Part shown: piece by piece, positions 28,816-38,289 of the stretch | How positions within the stretch are numbered: position 1 is the stretch's first letter | Layout: each line of letters starts with the position of its first letter | From: Anaerolinea sp. | GTDB taxonomy: Bacteria > Chloroflexota > Anaerolineae > Anaerolineales > Anaerolineaceae | Length of the DNA: 64,000 bases | Assembly (NCBI GenBank): GCA_020725865.1 | Contig: DYEC01000011.1 | Coordinates: 230,022 to 294,021 of the forward strand | Reading direction: 5' to 3' | The notes under the pieces: model-generated | Told to the model about the DNA's origin: nothing | Databases searched by the model: none | What the model saw: only the letters and a program-made list of their open reading frames with translations | Made by a program: the position numbers and the translations under genes

Positions 28816-29903
28816 ACATTCGTACGGCTCTCAATATTCTTCTCTGTTTTGGTTTTCTCTGGCTGGCTGGATGCGCGGCGGCCACTTCAACGCTCGTGAT
28901 ACCCACGCCAGTTGAGATCACGCCCATCCTTTTACCGCCTGAACCAACCGTCACGCCCGAACCCCCAGCGACGCCATCGGTGTTCCCCCCGCAACTGCCG
29001 AATGTACTCATCACTGCTGAAAACCTGAACCGGCTGACTCCGTTATATGCGCTAAAAGCTTATGCCAACGATCTGGCATTTTCGCCCGATAGCTCGTTAC
29101 TGGCAGATGCCGGCATCGAGCGCGTCGTACGGCTCTGGCGGGTTAGCGATGGTACGCTGGCGAATGAAATCAAGGATACTGGGGGGTATCTGTGGAGTGT
29201 GGCGTTCTCACCAGATGACGAACTGCTGGCGACTGGCTCCGGGGATGGCAAAGTACGCCTGTTTCGTTTGGCAGATGGCGAACTGGTGCGTGAACTGGAT
29301 GGGCATTTCAACGATGTGAGCCGGGTGGCATTTTCACCGGATGGGAGCCGGCTGGCTTCGGCATCGCATGATCAGCGCATCAATATCTGGCAGGTGGCGG
29401 ACGGTAAACTGCTCTACCAGCTTAAGGGCATCTGGGGCTATGTGCAGAGCGTGGCTTGGTCGCCGGATGGGACGCGCTTGCTTTCCGCTGCCGGCTATGG
29501 GGACGTGCGCATTTGGGATGCCGAAAACGGACGCTGGTTGAAAGACCTGACGCTCTTTCCCGAGTGGACGCGTAGCGCCGCCTGGTCGCCAGACGGAAAG
29601 CTGATTGCTATTGGCGCGGAAAACCCATACGTCTGGGTATATAACGCGGCAACCGGCTTTCGCAAATACGCACTTGCCGGGCATAACGGGCATGTCAACA
29701 GCGTTGCCTTCTCGCCAGACAGCACATTGCTTGCCAGTGCATCCAATGACGGCACCATCCGTCTCTGGGATGCGCAAAGCGGTGCGGCGTTAGCAACCTT
29801 ACAACATCCGGAATACGTCAGAAGCATTGTTTTCTCACCAGATGGAAGCTTACTCGCCAGCGCATCCAATGCTGGGACGATTATCCTCTGGGGTGTTCGG
29901 TAG
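28803..29903 (+). CDS. Lipoprotein with a seven-blade WD40 propeller
   Basis: A lipoprotein signal peptide ends in LAGC (lipobox, Cys about residue 24). A Pro/Thr-rich spacer leads to seven WD40 repeats, each with the (V/L)AFSPD or AWSPD signature and a closing (I/V)RLW-type strand; the last closes with TIILWGVR. Seven repeats make a complete beta-propeller, a protein-binding platform on the outer face of the membrane. It overlaps the preceding CAP-LysM gene, so the two are probably translated together. It has no enzymatic motif and its partner is unknown. Confidence 0.88.
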   Translation: MEKVNIRTALNILLCFGFLWLAGCAAATSTLVIPTPVEITPILLPPEPTVTPEPPATPSVFPPQLPNVLITAENLNRLTPLYALKAYANDLAFSPDSSLLADAGIERVVRLWRVSDGTLANEIKDTGGYLWSVAFSPDDELLATGSGDGKVRLFRLADGELVRELDGHFNDVSRVAFSPDGSRLASASHDQRINIWQVADGKLLYQLKGIWGYVQSVAWSPDGTRLLSAAGYGDVRIWDAENGRWLKDLTLFPEWTRSAAWSPDGKLIAIGAENPYVWVYNAATGFRKYALAGHNGHVNSVAFSPDSTLLASASNDGTIRLWDAQSGAALATLQHPEYVRSIVFSPDGSLLASASNAGTIILWGVR

Positions 29904-30369
29904 AGATATCCAGTAAAACGCTCACAATATATTCCCCTATTCGAAAAATCCACTCAGCCTGTTCCTGCCGGACTTCAGGCGGGAGCGGCGTGCGCACGTC
30001 TACATGCGCCCCGCCGTCGTGGTCGCAAACTTCACGGATGAGCCTGCGGATGGTGAGCGGGGAGCCGGATTTCAGCAGCAGGGACTGGTTTAGCCAGTCC
30101 TGCAAGGAGATGGGCGGCGCAGAAAGATTGAATGTGCCGTCCTTGTTAAGGGAGTGCAATTCTAGATGAGGGCGTAATCTCGGCAGCAGCCCCAGCTCAA
30201 GCGGCTGGTTGTGCAGGCGTGCACTATCGCAGAGCAGAATGCGCAACTGCAATGCCGCCACACGGTAAAAAAACCACTGTCCCTGCCGTGCCAGTTCCAG
30301 ACTGGTGCGCAAAATAGTCAGGGATTCGGCAAGGTATGTTTCCAGGAGCTCAGCACTTATGTCTTCCAT
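29881..30369 (-). CDS. Conserved-looking protein of unknown function
   Basis: A 162-residue soluble protein that I do not recognise. It is rich in Leu and Glu with long helices at the start (AELLETYLAESLTILRTSLE) and has a polar middle (CDHDGGAHVDVRTPLPPEV). It ends 23 bases inside the oppositely oriented WD40 gene, so the two transcripts overlap tail to tail. It starts 6 bases after the CPBP protease gene on the same strand and is probably the last gene of that operon. Confidence 0.6.
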   Translation of the reverse strand: MEDISAELLETYLAESLTILRTSLELARQGQWFFYRVAALQLRILLCDSARLHNQPLELGLLPRLRPHLELHSLNKDGTFNLSAPPISLQDWLNQSLLLKSGSPLTIRRLIREVCDHDGGAHVDVRTPLPPEVRQEQAEWIFRIGEYIVSVLLDISTEHPRG

Positions 30370-30375
30370 CGTTTT

Positions 30376-31269
30376 CTAAAGCACCCGATTCCAGCTCAGG
30401 AGTAGCATCAAAGCGTTGAAGAGCATGTGTGCCAGCACCGCCGGGTATAGCCGTTGTGTGTGATGGGTGATCAAAGCCAGTCCCAGTCCCAACAGAAAAG
30501 CCGGCAGGAAAAGCAACGGGCGGAATTGCAGAGCGGCAAAGAGCACTGCCGTCACCAGTGCTGAGCCGTATAATCCCAGCGGCTTAGTCCAACGTTGAAA
30601 AAGCTCAGCTCGCCAGAAGCTTTCTTCTGCCCAGGGCGCCAGCAAAACAGCTACCAGTCCGAATGGGATGGATAACACCGGTGGCAGCGGCGGCGCCGGA
30701 GCGCCCGTCGAGTGGAGAAACGATTGGGCGGCAATCAAACCAAATACATACATGCTCACCAGCCAAAGTCCCAGCCCGGTGAGTAGCGAGAGTGCCACCA
30801 ACCAGTTCCTGGGCAGGGTGGCTTTTGACGAAATTGCAGCGACGGGATGAGTGGGATGGTAGCTTGCCAGCACCACTGCCTGCCAGAGAAACAACCATGG
30901 CTGACCAACAGACAATCCCGCCGCGCCGAGCAGGGATTGCCACCCGCCGTCTGCAGGACGACTGAGAAAAACTGCCCACTCCGGCAGAAGTAACAACACC
31001 AGCGGCAGTCCATATGCCAGCAAAATCAGCGCCCAGGCAGGCAAAGTCATGCCAAAGTGTGGTGTCTCACCGCGCCGCCAGCTTAGCAACCAGCCCAGAC
31101 TACCGATGCCTACCAGCAGACACAATGCCGCCGCAAATGCCAGTGCCCCCAGACGGGTTTGTGTCGGCAAGCTATCTGCCAGCACGACCCAGCGCAACAG
31201 CAACAGCATCATGGCAAGCAGAACCGCGGCGATCAATAAGACAGGAAAATGACGCACAGCGCGCTTCAT
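30376..31269 (-). CDS. CPBP-family intramembrane metalloprotease
   Basis: A membrane protein with about eight helices. The CPBP (CAAX protease/Abi) motifs are present: the EExxxR element in WAEESFWRAELFQRW and, near the end, HHTQRLYPAVLAHMLFNAL with the conserved His and HxxxN. These enzymes cleave within or near the membrane. The ATG at 31269 lies five bases after the end of the lipoprotein gene; an ATG at 31296 would overlap it by 23 bases and is also possible. It could mature neighbouring surface proteins, which is a guess from position only. Confidence 0.85.
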   Translation of the reverse strand: MKRAVRHFPVLLIAAVLLAMMLLLLRWVVLADSLPTQTRLGALAFAAALCLLVGIGSLGWLLSWRRGETPHFGMTLPAWALILLAYGLPLVLLLLPEWAVFLSRPADGGWQSLLGAAGLSVGQPWLFLWQAVVLASYHPTHPVAAISSKATLPRNWLVALSLLTGLGLWLVSMYVFGLIAAQSFLHSTGAPAPPLPPVLSIPFGLVAVLLAPWAEESFWRAELFQRWTKPLGLYGSALVTAVLFAALQFRPLLFLPAFLLGLGLALITHHTQRLYPAVLAHMLFNALMLLLSWNRVL

Positions 31270-31273
31270 AGGG

Positions 31274-32548
31274 TTATTGACAGCCTCCCATTTCAACCGG
31301 CAGACAGGGGGTCAATGTGGGGACGTAGGTAGCAGTCGGGGTTTTGGTTGGCGTCGGGCTGCGGTAAGGGGTTAGTGTCAGGGTGGTGGTTGGAGTGCGT
31401 GTGATGGTGGGGGTCAGGGTGGGGATGGTCGGCGTTGAAGAAGCAGTCAGGGCGCGCATCGTGCGCTCCGGTGGGGGAGGCGTGGCGGTGGGGAATAGCG
31501 TTGGAGGGATAACAGGTGTGAAGTAGAGCAGCGGGGTGGGGGTGGGCGCAAGTTCTGCGCCGGGTTTGGGGCTGGGCATGGGCGGTAACACATCGCTGCG
31601 GATGGTGAACGGAAAGACCTGCAAGGTACTCAAAGGTTGCCCGCTGGCGGTTTCGACACTCACCAGCACCACCAGCTTGTAATTGCCGTCCTGAATGAGG
31701 GAATGGCTGGATACGCCATTATAATCCCACTCATCCTGATTGGGTGTACGGTAGGTGCAAGCGCTGTCGCTTTCCTCTCCGAACAAGCACACAGTCAGCT
31801 TTTGCGCGACACTGCGCCAGTGCACCAGCCGCCCAACCGCATTATAAACTGCCAGCACAACCATCACTGATTTGTGCTCTGTCGCCTCTACGTCCACGCG
31901 CAGCCAGAAGGGGCTGTAAATGTTTAAGTTGCCGCCAGAGGCGGTTAGTGAGATGTCTGCGCCCGTTTCTCCTTGCAGAGGCAGGGTACATTCGGGGTAG
32001 CCTTCGACACGGTAAACCAGTTTACCGGAAAAGTCGTCTGTCCAGATAAAGAAATGCTGTGGCTGTGAAAGAACGGGAAAGTCCTCCAATACTTGCTGAG
32101 CAAAGCTGTGTTTAAATTGCCAACGCAATGCTGTCTGTGTATTCGGTGAAAAACTTGCTTTGCCTGTCTCAAACGTATGGCGTAGGGGGAAGAATGTACT
32201 ATCAGGCGGGTCAAGCAGGAGCAGTTCACCAAGCCAGTAGGATTGAAACTGAAGCTCCGGCGGTGTGTTAGCTTGGTTATGCCAGCCGCCTTGATAATCC
32301 AGCTCGACACTGTTGAGTTGAATAGGATTGGTGCCGGCATTATGCAGGTCGAGGAGCAGGGCAGTGCCATCGGGACCGAAATGCAGTTTGCCAATGATTA
32401 GCTGACCGCAGCCGACTGGCGCAACAACAGCGGTTGCTGTTGGTATGAAGGATGGTGCGTTAGGGATAGCTGGACCACTCTTTCTAGACTGCAAGCAGCC
32501 GCTCAAGAAAAACAACATTGCCAGACAAATCAAAACCTTTTTCATCAT
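31274..32548 (-). CDS. Lipoprotein sharing a duplicated module with the PA14 protein
   Basis: The start MMKKVLICLAMLFFLSGC ends in a clear lipobox. The mature part contains a module of about 250 residues that closely parallels the C-terminal part of the next upstream gene: DYQGGWHNQ, FSGKLVYRVEGYPECTL, GRLVHWRSV, CLFGEESDSACTYRTPN, WDYNGVSSHSLIQDGNYKL. Both end in Thr/Pro repeats and a short tail with GGCQ. Cys positions are shared, suggesting disulfides. ATG 32548 is chosen because GAGGTG lies ten bases upstream, inside a hairpin arm. Function unknown. Confidence 0.8.
   Translation of the reverse strand: MMKKVLICLAMLFFLSGCLQSRKSGPAIPNAPSFIPTATAVVAPVGCGQLIIGKLHFGPDGTALLLDLHNAGTNPIQLNSVELDYQGGWHNQANTPPELQFQSYWLGELLLLDPPDSTFFPLRHTFETGKASFSPNTQTALRWQFKHSFAQQVLEDFPVLSQPQHFFIWTDDFSGKLVYRVEGYPECTLPLQGETGADISLTASGGNLNIYSPFWLRVDVEATEHKSVMVVLAVYNAVGRLVHWRSVAQKLTVCLFGEESDSACTYRTPNQDEWDYNGVSSHSLIQDGNYKLVVLVSVETASGQPLSTLQVFPFTIRSDVLPPMPSPKPGAELAPTPTPLLYFTPVIPPTLFPTATPPPPERTMRALTASSTPTIPTLTPTITRTPTTTLTLTPYRSPTPTKTPTATYVPTLTPCLPVEMGGCQ
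31313..31460 (-). repeat. Thr/Pro low-complexity coding repeat
   Basis: Short imperfect repeats encode [20 protein letters not shown] residues at the C-terminus of the lipoprotein. They probably form a stiff, possibly glycosylated stalk. The matching repeat in the upstream gene lies at about 32650-32850. Confidence 0.7.
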
Positions 32549-32555
32549 AGAAAAC

Positions 32556-32589
32556 ACACCTCACAGGGTTTTTAAACTCTGTGAGGTGT
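32556..32589 (-). promoter_or_regulatory. Intercistronic hairpin holding the lipoprotein ribosome binding site
   Basis: In the minus-strand RNA ACACCTCACAG (32589-32579) pairs perfectly with CTGTGAGGTGT (32566-32556); inside it GTTT/AAAC can pair too. The second arm contains the GAGGTG used to start the lipoprotein gene, and GTTTTCT follows the stem. The element could hide the ribosome site, act as a weak terminator, or both, lowering expression relative to the upstream Tad genes. Confidence 0.65.
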
Positions 32590-32610
32590 AAGTGATTTGA
32601 CAGTTTGCGT

Positions 32611-35322
32611 TTACTGACATCCGCCCTGTTCGATAGGAATCTGACACACGGTTGGCGTTGCGGTGCGTGTTGGGGTGTTTGTGCGCGTCGGTGTCTTAGT
32701 AATGGTTGGCGTATTACTGGGCAGTGATGTGTTCGTGCGTGTTGGCGTATTGGTGGGCGGTGAAGTGTTCGTGCGCGTTGGAGTTCTGGATGGTGTAAAG
32801 GTGATTGTCGGTGTGCGCGTGATGGTTGGCGTGCGGCTGGCGGTGGGCGTTGGTGCAGCAATGACCAGATTACCGCGAATCATATTGCTCTTGATGCGCT
32901 TGGCGTAATCATAGGTGACTGTCTGCCCGCGCGCCAGCACCACAATTGTATAGGTATCATTGTCAATCAAGATACCATTGGAGGTGCCGTTGTAGTCCCA
33001 GTAATCCACGTTGGGGCGGCGGGTGGCGCAGGTACTGCCTGAGGTGCCGAAGATGCACAGTGGACCGGCGCTGTTAGTGACGCGCCGCCAGTGGACGAGC
33101 TGCCCGCTAGAATCGTATACGTACATGTAAATGTAGTTGTATGTAGCTACACCGTTCCAGGTGACATCTGCACGTGCCCAGAAAGCCGCATTGGTCGGGT
33201 TGGCGGAATAGGTCAGGGTAATTTCGGGACCTTTAGTGCCGCTCAGGTTCATCACGCAGTTCACATAATTGGTGCTGGTACCGACACGATAGTTGATCTG
33301 TCCGCTGAAGTCGCTGGGCCAGTAATATGCCTGATACTGTGCCGGGCCGGGATCATAGGTTGGTGTGGGAGCCACGCCGGGTGGCGGGTAAGAACGCACG
33401 TAAGGCGTTTCTTCGTAGAAGTCCAGCGTGAAATCCCACTTCAGCCAGTAGCTGGTACCCGGTGAGATGACTGCGTAGCTGGTGCTGGGGAAGGTGTGGC
33501 TGAAGGGCCAGCTTCCCGTGTTTGCCGGATCGAGGATGGTGTTATTGCTGGTATTCAGGTACAGGTCGAATTGCCGTCCGGTAGGCGCAGCCAGCACCTG
33601 ATTGTGCCAGCCGCCGTTGTAATTGAGCGTTGCGCCGGTCAGGGTGACGTTGTACGTACCAGCATTGTAAAGATAGCTTTCCAGCCTATCGCCCGTGCGC
33701 CCGCTCTGCTGGTTTTCCAGCATGATCAGATCAGGATCACCCAAATTTTGCAGGTCACTGCAGCTTGGCGCGGCGGTGGGGGTAACCGTGCGGGTGGGGC
33801 GGTGGGTGGTCTGGTATGGCACCAGGTACATACCGTCAATAACCACCGGGTTAGAGTCGGAAATTCCCGGCCCAGCCCAGGCAACCGAAATGTGATCGCT
33901 GCCACTGCCCTCTTTGTGCAACGCCTCGATGTAGTAGAGTGTGCCGGCCTGCAGGGTGATGCTTACGGATTGCTGGCTGGTGTATTTGTCATACTGGCGT
34001 GAGCTGGTGTAACCGGAGACATAGGCTATCCTGGTGCTGTTGGATGGATTGGTATTGCTGGAAAGGTAAAGCTCGCTGCTATCGTCACTGGCGATCCAGA
34101 AGGTGTACGCGCCGCTGTACGGCGGGCAGACATAGCCGCGCCAGCGCGTGCCGTAGTAATCCGCCGGCGAAGGCTTATCCCCGCTTTGCAGTTCAAATGA
34201 GGTCGGCAGGGTCCAGTAGTTGGGGTCATCTGGATAGAAGGGGCTGCTGGTTAAATCGGAAACACTTGTACCGGAAGAAAGCCCGTCCCAGCGTTCGAGC
34301 AGTATCGAGCCCGTTCCAGTGCAACGGGAGGGTGTAGGCGTCAGCGTAATCGTTGGGGTAAAAGTTGGGGGCAGGGGGGTAAATGTCCAAGTGGCGGCAG
34401 GGCTCATCGAGCCTTCCAGACCAGTGACGCGCGAGGTGCGGAACTTTTCCACGATGCCCTCGCGCTCGGAGGTGAGACGCAGTGTAGGCCAGATATTGCT
34501 GAGGAAGGGGGTAATCAGAGTGTGGCGATAGGTCAACACGACGCGCACTCGGTTGCCAGGACCTCCGGCGTCATCCACATAGCGGATTACCGAGCCGTTT
34601 GACCCCCTCACAAGCTGACAGTAAATCGGGAAGCGGTAATCCTGTTGTCTGGCTTGCGGTGGAATCGGACTGTAATAGAAAGGATTAGGGTTAAACTGGT
34701 AAAAATCACCACCCGGCGGTATGACGCGGTTGGAGCAAATGGAGATGCCAAAGTAGCCGGCTGTGAAGGGTTTGCCACGGTAATCCTGTACAAGAGCGGA
34801 TGTGTTATAGGCATTGAGTAAATAAGCCAGATAATCGCCGGAGACGTTTGGGTTGGTATCAATGCCGATACCAGTAGCACCCTGCAATGCCACCTCACGG
34901 ATTGAGGGAAGGCGCGCCCAGTCAATCAGCGCATTAGAAACCTCATCGGCGTTTTGGATTTTTGTGTTACCGAATTTGAACGGCACCTTACAATCCGCAG
35001 CGCCATCAAGCAGATCCAGTTCGGCGTAGGTCTTATTAATCGTGTTGCCGTTGCTATCCCGGGCTGGATATTGTATATCATGTTCCAGCGCAGCGGCGGC
35101 TTCATCGCAGTACTGCGGGTTATAACTGCCGGTGATGGCATAACGCACGGCAAAACGCGCCCCGTTCTCCAATGCCAGCCATGCCTGCAGCAGTCGCCCA
35201 AACTCGATAATGCCAAAAACCAGCATAAGCAGAATCGGCAACGCCAACGCAAATTCCACCATGCTTTGGGCAGGATGGGCGCGGATGCGCTTGCGAAAGA
35301 AAGTTATCAGACGGTTGGGCAT
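32611..35322 (-). CDS. TadE-like pseudopilin-type protein with PA14 domain and Thr/Pro stalk
   Basis: A 903-residue mosaic. The N-terminus ([20 protein letters not shown], then EFGR) is a TadE-type type-IV-pilin-like segment. Residues about 340-490 are a PA14 domain ([62 protein letters not shown]), a carbohydrate-binding beta-barrel. The next 250 residues are a Cys-containing module also found in the neighbouring lipoprotein ([42 protein letters not shown]). Thr/Pro repeats and a GGCQ tail end the protein. GGGAGGAAT precedes the ATG. It looks like a surface adhesin assembled through the Tad-type export route; no tad motor genes are in this window. Confidence 0.85.
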   Translation of the reverse strand: MPNRLITFFRKRIRAHPAQSMVEFALALPILLMLVFGIIEFGRLLQAWLALENGARFAVRYAITGSYNPQYCDEAAAALEHDIQYPARDSNGNTINKTYAELDLLDGAADCKVPFKFGNTKIQNADEVSNALIDWARLPSIREVALQGATGIGIDTNPNVSGDYLAYLLNAYNTSALVQDYRGKPFTAGYFGISICSNRVIPPGGDFYQFNPNPFYYSPIPPQARQQDYRFPIYCQLVRGSNGSVIRYVDDAGGPGNRVRVVLTYRHTLITPFLSNIWPTLRLTSEREGIVEKFRTSRVTGLEGSMSPAATWTFTPLPPTFTPTITLTPTPSRCTGTGSILLERWDGLSSGTSVSDLTSSPFYPDDPNYWTLPTSFELQSGDKPSPADYYGTRWRGYVCPPYSGAYTFWIASDDSSELYLSSNTNPSNSTRIAYVSGYTSSRQYDKYTSQQSVSITLQAGTLYYIEALHKEGSGSDHISVAWAGPGISDSNPVVIDGMYLVPYQTTHRPTRTVTPTAAPSCSDLQNLGDPDLIMLENQQSGRTGDRLESYLYNAGTYNVTLTGATLNYNGGWHNQVLAAPTGRQFDLYLNTSNNTILDPANTGSWPFSHTFPSTSYAVISPGTSYWLKWDFTLDFYEETPYVRSYPPPGVAPTPTYDPGPAQYQAYYWPSDFSGQINYRVGTSTNYVNCVMNLSGTKGPEITLTYSANPTNAAFWARADVTWNGVATYNYIYMYVYDSSGQLVHWRRVTNSAGPLCIFGTSGSTCATRRPNVDYWDYNGTSNGILIDNDTYTIVVLARGQTVTYDYAKRIKSNMIRGNLVIAAPTPTASRTPTITRTPTITFTPSRTPTRTNTSPPTNTPTRTNTSLPSNTPTITKTPTRTNTPTRTATPTVCQIPIEQGGCQ

Positions 35323-35337
35323 GTTATTCCTCCCTGA

Positions 35338-37347
35338 CTATTCGGTAATTCGGGTGTAGATGCGTGTGGCAATGTCTTCGAAGATCGGCAGTAGCCGGTC
35401 GCCGGTGGGGGCATAGTAATATTGACCACAATCTGTTCGCTTGGGTTGGGTGCGGCAGGGATCGGTGGTACGGTCGCCATCATCACCGACAGCCGCCATG
35501 TAGCGCAGTAACTGCTCGCCGATAGCGCCCTTGTTGATACCCTGATAATAAATATCGGTTGCGGCTGCACCCAGACCGATGGCATAAATGGCAATATCAT
35601 TGCCAGCAGGCTCTTTCAAATTGGTAGATTTGGTGAGAGCGGCTTCGTCAATCATATCGCGGGCGTAGTCCATGACACTGTACTGCGGACGGGGGATTTG
35701 ACCGTTCCAGTCGGTGTTGGGCGGACAAGTGAGCGCCTTATTATCTACCACGCCGTCGGCGTTGTCGGCATCAATACAGTAGCGCGGCTCCAGGTCATGG
35801 TCAATGCACAGGCGAGGCCAGAAACCCAGTCCCAGACTGCCCTGACAGAAGCCGTTGGCATACTGATTGGGGATTTTGCTGTTGGTGGCAGGTGTATCGC
35901 TCAGGTTTACCACGCCGTCGGAAAGAAAGACAATCACCCACACTGCACCCGGCCGTCCGCTGGATTTCAACACATTGGCAGCCATGCGGATGCCGCAACC
36001 GGTGCAGGTTGAAAGCGGCGAGAGCGAGGCTTTCAATGGACCACCGCCGTCCGGATCATGTGCGGCAAGCCAGGCAACCGCAGCATTGTGATCATCCATT
36101 GTAAAAACTCCATCCATATTCCAGTCATATGTATCCAGATACTGGTTATGGTCACATGGGACGCCTCCCCAGCCGTAGGGATCGGTGTTGAAAATCAGCC
36201 CGCGCGCCTGCCGCTCGGCTTTGCTGTCCCAGCGGTCATCATCTACCACACAGCAGCGGGCGTCATCGGTAGCGGGCTGACAGTTAAGCGAGGTAAAGTC
36301 ATAATCAGAGCCGTCGCCGTCGCGGTCTTCTGGATTGACCGGATTGAAGCGCCCGGGGTTGTACCAGTTGGGCATCAGCTTTTTGACCGGAGGGTCGTCG
36401 TGTAACTTAATGGCATCAACGGCGCTCTTTGCGTTTGTAATACTGTCGCTCAAATCCACTGTGCTGCCGGCTTTGTTGGCAATGGGGACAACCACTGCCT
36501 GACTGTCAAACGTTACAATCGAAACCTGATCGTATCCATCATAAAGGCGGTCTATCAGCGCTTTGGCGGCTTCTTTGGCTTGCTTGAGCGGCTGACAGGT
36601 GTTATTGGTATTGCAACCTGCAACTGTTCCTGAGCCAACATACGTGGGCGGATTGCCGGAATCAAAGACCGCTGAATTCTGCCCATCGGGGTCATAATTG
36701 TCCACCACCGGACAGTTTGCACCCACATTCCAGAATGGCTGGCAAATCTCGTTGATGGTATCTGAAGCCATCGATTCGGAGAGATCGAGGACGATGACCA
36801 AATCTACCGGTGCGGCTTCAGCGATGGCGTTGGTAGTCAAGGTGAGTGAGTGAAAGCCGATTAAATTCAGGAAATACAGTGGCGTGCGCTGAACGGCTTC
36901 GACAAAGACCAGTTTGCGCGGCGATTCGTTCGCCTGCGTATTTGGGCAACGTGCATAAAACTGCGGGTAAGTTGTTTGCAGGCTGGCATCACGCAGTCCA
37001 TCTTTATCTTCATCGCAAATATGCAAAACAACATCCGTGATGGTCAGGTCCACGTTGTGCAGTCGAAGCACTTCGCGGGCTGATTCTGCCATCCCTGCGA
37101 CGGTCGTGCCGCGCTTGAAGTCATTGGCGGCAGCTACTGCGGCAGCATCCACGGCGCGCTTGAGCTGACCATAGGTCACATAAACTGCTCCGGCGTCTAC
37201 AGCCAGTCCGATAAAAAGCAACAGCGCCAATAGCGCCACGGCAAAAATCACCAGCACCTGACCACGCCCGTCAGCGGACAAATGATCAGGGAGTCTTCGG
37301 CGTAGGCGAAGGTTGTGCAGCAGGTAAAGGCATAAGCGTGTACACAT
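35338..37347 (-). CDS. TadG-like protein with von Willebrand A domain
   Basis: The N-terminus (GRGQVLVIFAVALLALLLFI, then GLAVDAGAVYVTYGQLKRAVD) is the Tad-like pilus-assembly segment of TadG. From about residue 180 a VWA domain begins with the metal-site motif DLVIVLDLSESM and continues with VSIVTFDSQAVVVP and VWVIVFLSDGVVNL. Large Asp- and Cys-rich inserts interrupt it (NPEDRDGDGSDYDF). The ATG at 37347 has GAGG four bases upstream but lies 62 bases inside the preceding tadE-like gene, so a later start near 37283 cannot be ruled out. It is expected at the cell surface, possibly in adhesion. Confidence 0.86.
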   Translation of the reverse strand: MCTRLCLYLLHNLRLRRRLPDHLSADGRGQVLVIFAVALLALLLFIGLAVDAGAVYVTYGQLKRAVDAAAVAAANDFKRGTTVAGMAESAREVLRLHNVDLTITDVVLHICDEDKDGLRDASLQTTYPQFYARCPNTQANESPRKLVFVEAVQRTPLYFLNLIGFHSLTLTTNAIAEAAPVDLVIVLDLSESMASDTINEICQPFWNVGANCPVVDNYDPDGQNSAVFDSGNPPTYVGSGTVAGCNTNNTCQPLKQAKEAAKALIDRLYDGYDQVSIVTFDSQAVVVPIANKAGSTVDLSDSITNAKSAVDAIKLHDDPPVKKLMPNWYNPGRFNPVNPEDRDGDGSDYDFTSLNCQPATDDARCCVVDDDRWDSKAERQARGLIFNTDPYGWGGVPCDHNQYLDTYDWNMDGVFTMDDHNAAVAWLAAHDPDGGGPLKASLSPLSTCTGCGIRMAANVLKSSGRPGAVWVIVFLSDGVVNLSDTPATNSKIPNQYANGFCQGSLGLGFWPRLCIDHDLEPRYCIDADNADGVVDNKALTCPPNTDWNGQIPRPQYSVMDYARDMIDEAALTKSTNLKEPAGNDIAIYAIGLGAAATDIYYQGINKGAIGEQLLRYMAAVGDDGDRTTDPCRTQPKRTDCGQYYYAPTGDRLLPIFEDIATRIYTRITE

Positions 37348-38071
37348 GGATCCTCAACGGATTAGGAATAAGATTGGTGACAATTGGTAACCCAAGCAGC
37401 TGTTCGTAACAAAAATAATATTCAACAGCGACAAACCCCTTGTTCTTGACTGCTGCCAAGCCCGCCAACGCATCTTCAACGCGTGCCTCATTGTAGTAGG
37501 GTGTGGTGCGCACTTCGTTGCCCTGACAGTCTTTTTTCCAGTTTGCATTGTGCAGCGTGTCGCTGTCGTAATCCGAAAATGCCCAGTAGCCCTTCGGCGC
37601 AGGCCAGACGTTGGTCACATCCAGGTCATTGGTTACCGTATAAACCGAGATCACAATGTCATCAGTAGCAGGGTTGTATGCCACAAACGAGTTTAGGCCG
37701 TTGCAGAACTTAGGCGAGTAGCACAGGCTGGAGCCGCGCGGCGGGGAAAAGACACACGAAGTCGAGTAGTAGAAGTCAAAGGGAATTTCTGTTCCTGGGG
37801 CGGCAGGTCCGCAATCCCAAAGCGAATGATCGGTTTGTACTGTGAATGGATCGCGTACGGAGGCAAAACGCGCCGCTTCGCGCGTCAGGTCAAGAAGGTC
37901 AAGATAGCGTCCAATAAAGACAGCAACCTCTGCCAGCCCCAACAGCATGATCAACAGGACGGGGAGGATCAGCGCCAGTTCCAACAGGGACTGAGCCCGA
38001 GGGTGCTTTGACCTGCGCAGGTTTTTGAACAAAGTAATTATTGGTTTAGGGATTTGCGTCATCATTGACAT
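37286..38071 (-). CDS. TadE-like pseudopilin
   Basis: The N-terminal segment RAQSLLELALILPVLLIMLL followed by GLAEVAVFIGRYL is the TadE signature: a charged cleavage region, Glu near the start of the hydrophobic helix, and membrane insertion like pilins. The remaining 200 residues are exported and Cys-containing (CGPAAPG, CVFSPPRGSSLC). The start is placed at the first of three clustered ATGs (38071, 38065, 38062) about 68 bases after the -10 box; the longer frame from 38167 overlaps the -35 box. It heads the minus-strand operon with TadG-VWA and TadE-PA14. Confidence 0.85.
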   Translation of the reverse strand: MSMMTQIPKPIITLFKNLRRSKHPRAQSLLELALILPVLLIMLLGLAEVAVFIGRYLDLLDLTREAARFASVRDPFTVQTDHSLWDCGPAAPGTEIPFDFYYSTSCVFSPPRGSSLCYSPKFCNGLNSFVAYNPATDDIVISVYTVTNDLDVTNVWPAPKGYWAFSDYDSDTLHNANWKKDCQGNEVRTTPYYNEARVEDALAGLAAVKNKGFVAVEYYFCYEQLLGLPIVTNLIPNPLRIHVYTLMPLPAAQPSPTPKTP

Positions 38072-38138
38072 CCAACGGGACAAATTGAACCGATTTGCAA
38101 GCTTGTGTTCCAGTGAAACTGCTGAAACACCTAACTTT

Positions 38139-38167
38139 ACAATAACGAAAAGCTTGCTCGCTGTCAA
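38139..38167 (-). promoter_or_regulatory. Sigma-A promoter of the Tad-like operon
   Basis: On the minus strand TTGACA (38167-38162) and TATTGT (38144-38139) are 17 bases apart. The leader to the ATG at 38071 is about 60 bases. Confidence 0.7.
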
Positions 38168-38237
38168 TCGTTTATTGCAAAACTGTTATCCCCGCGCGAC
38201 AGAATTGTAACAAAATCACGACAATTACGTGAAAATT

Positions 38238-38264
38238 CACTGCGCCGGTTATCCCGGCGCAGTG
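38238..38264 (-). terminator. Terminator of the minus-strand sugar operon
   Basis: CACTGCGCCGG (38238-38248) pairs perfectly with CCGGCGCAGTG (38254-38264), loop of 5. In the minus direction AATTTTC follows the stem. It lies 25 bases after the last oxidoreductase stop and separates that operon from the Tad promoter. Confidence 0.8.
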
Positions 38265-38289
38265 TCTGCTGCAATAACCCCGAAACCCT

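Noticed and set aside
32650..32850. Repeated GTTGGCGT-like units suggesting a CRISPR or minisatellite
   Set aside because: The units are irregular and simply encode the Thr/Pro stalk on the minus strand; there are no conserved repeats with unique spacers.
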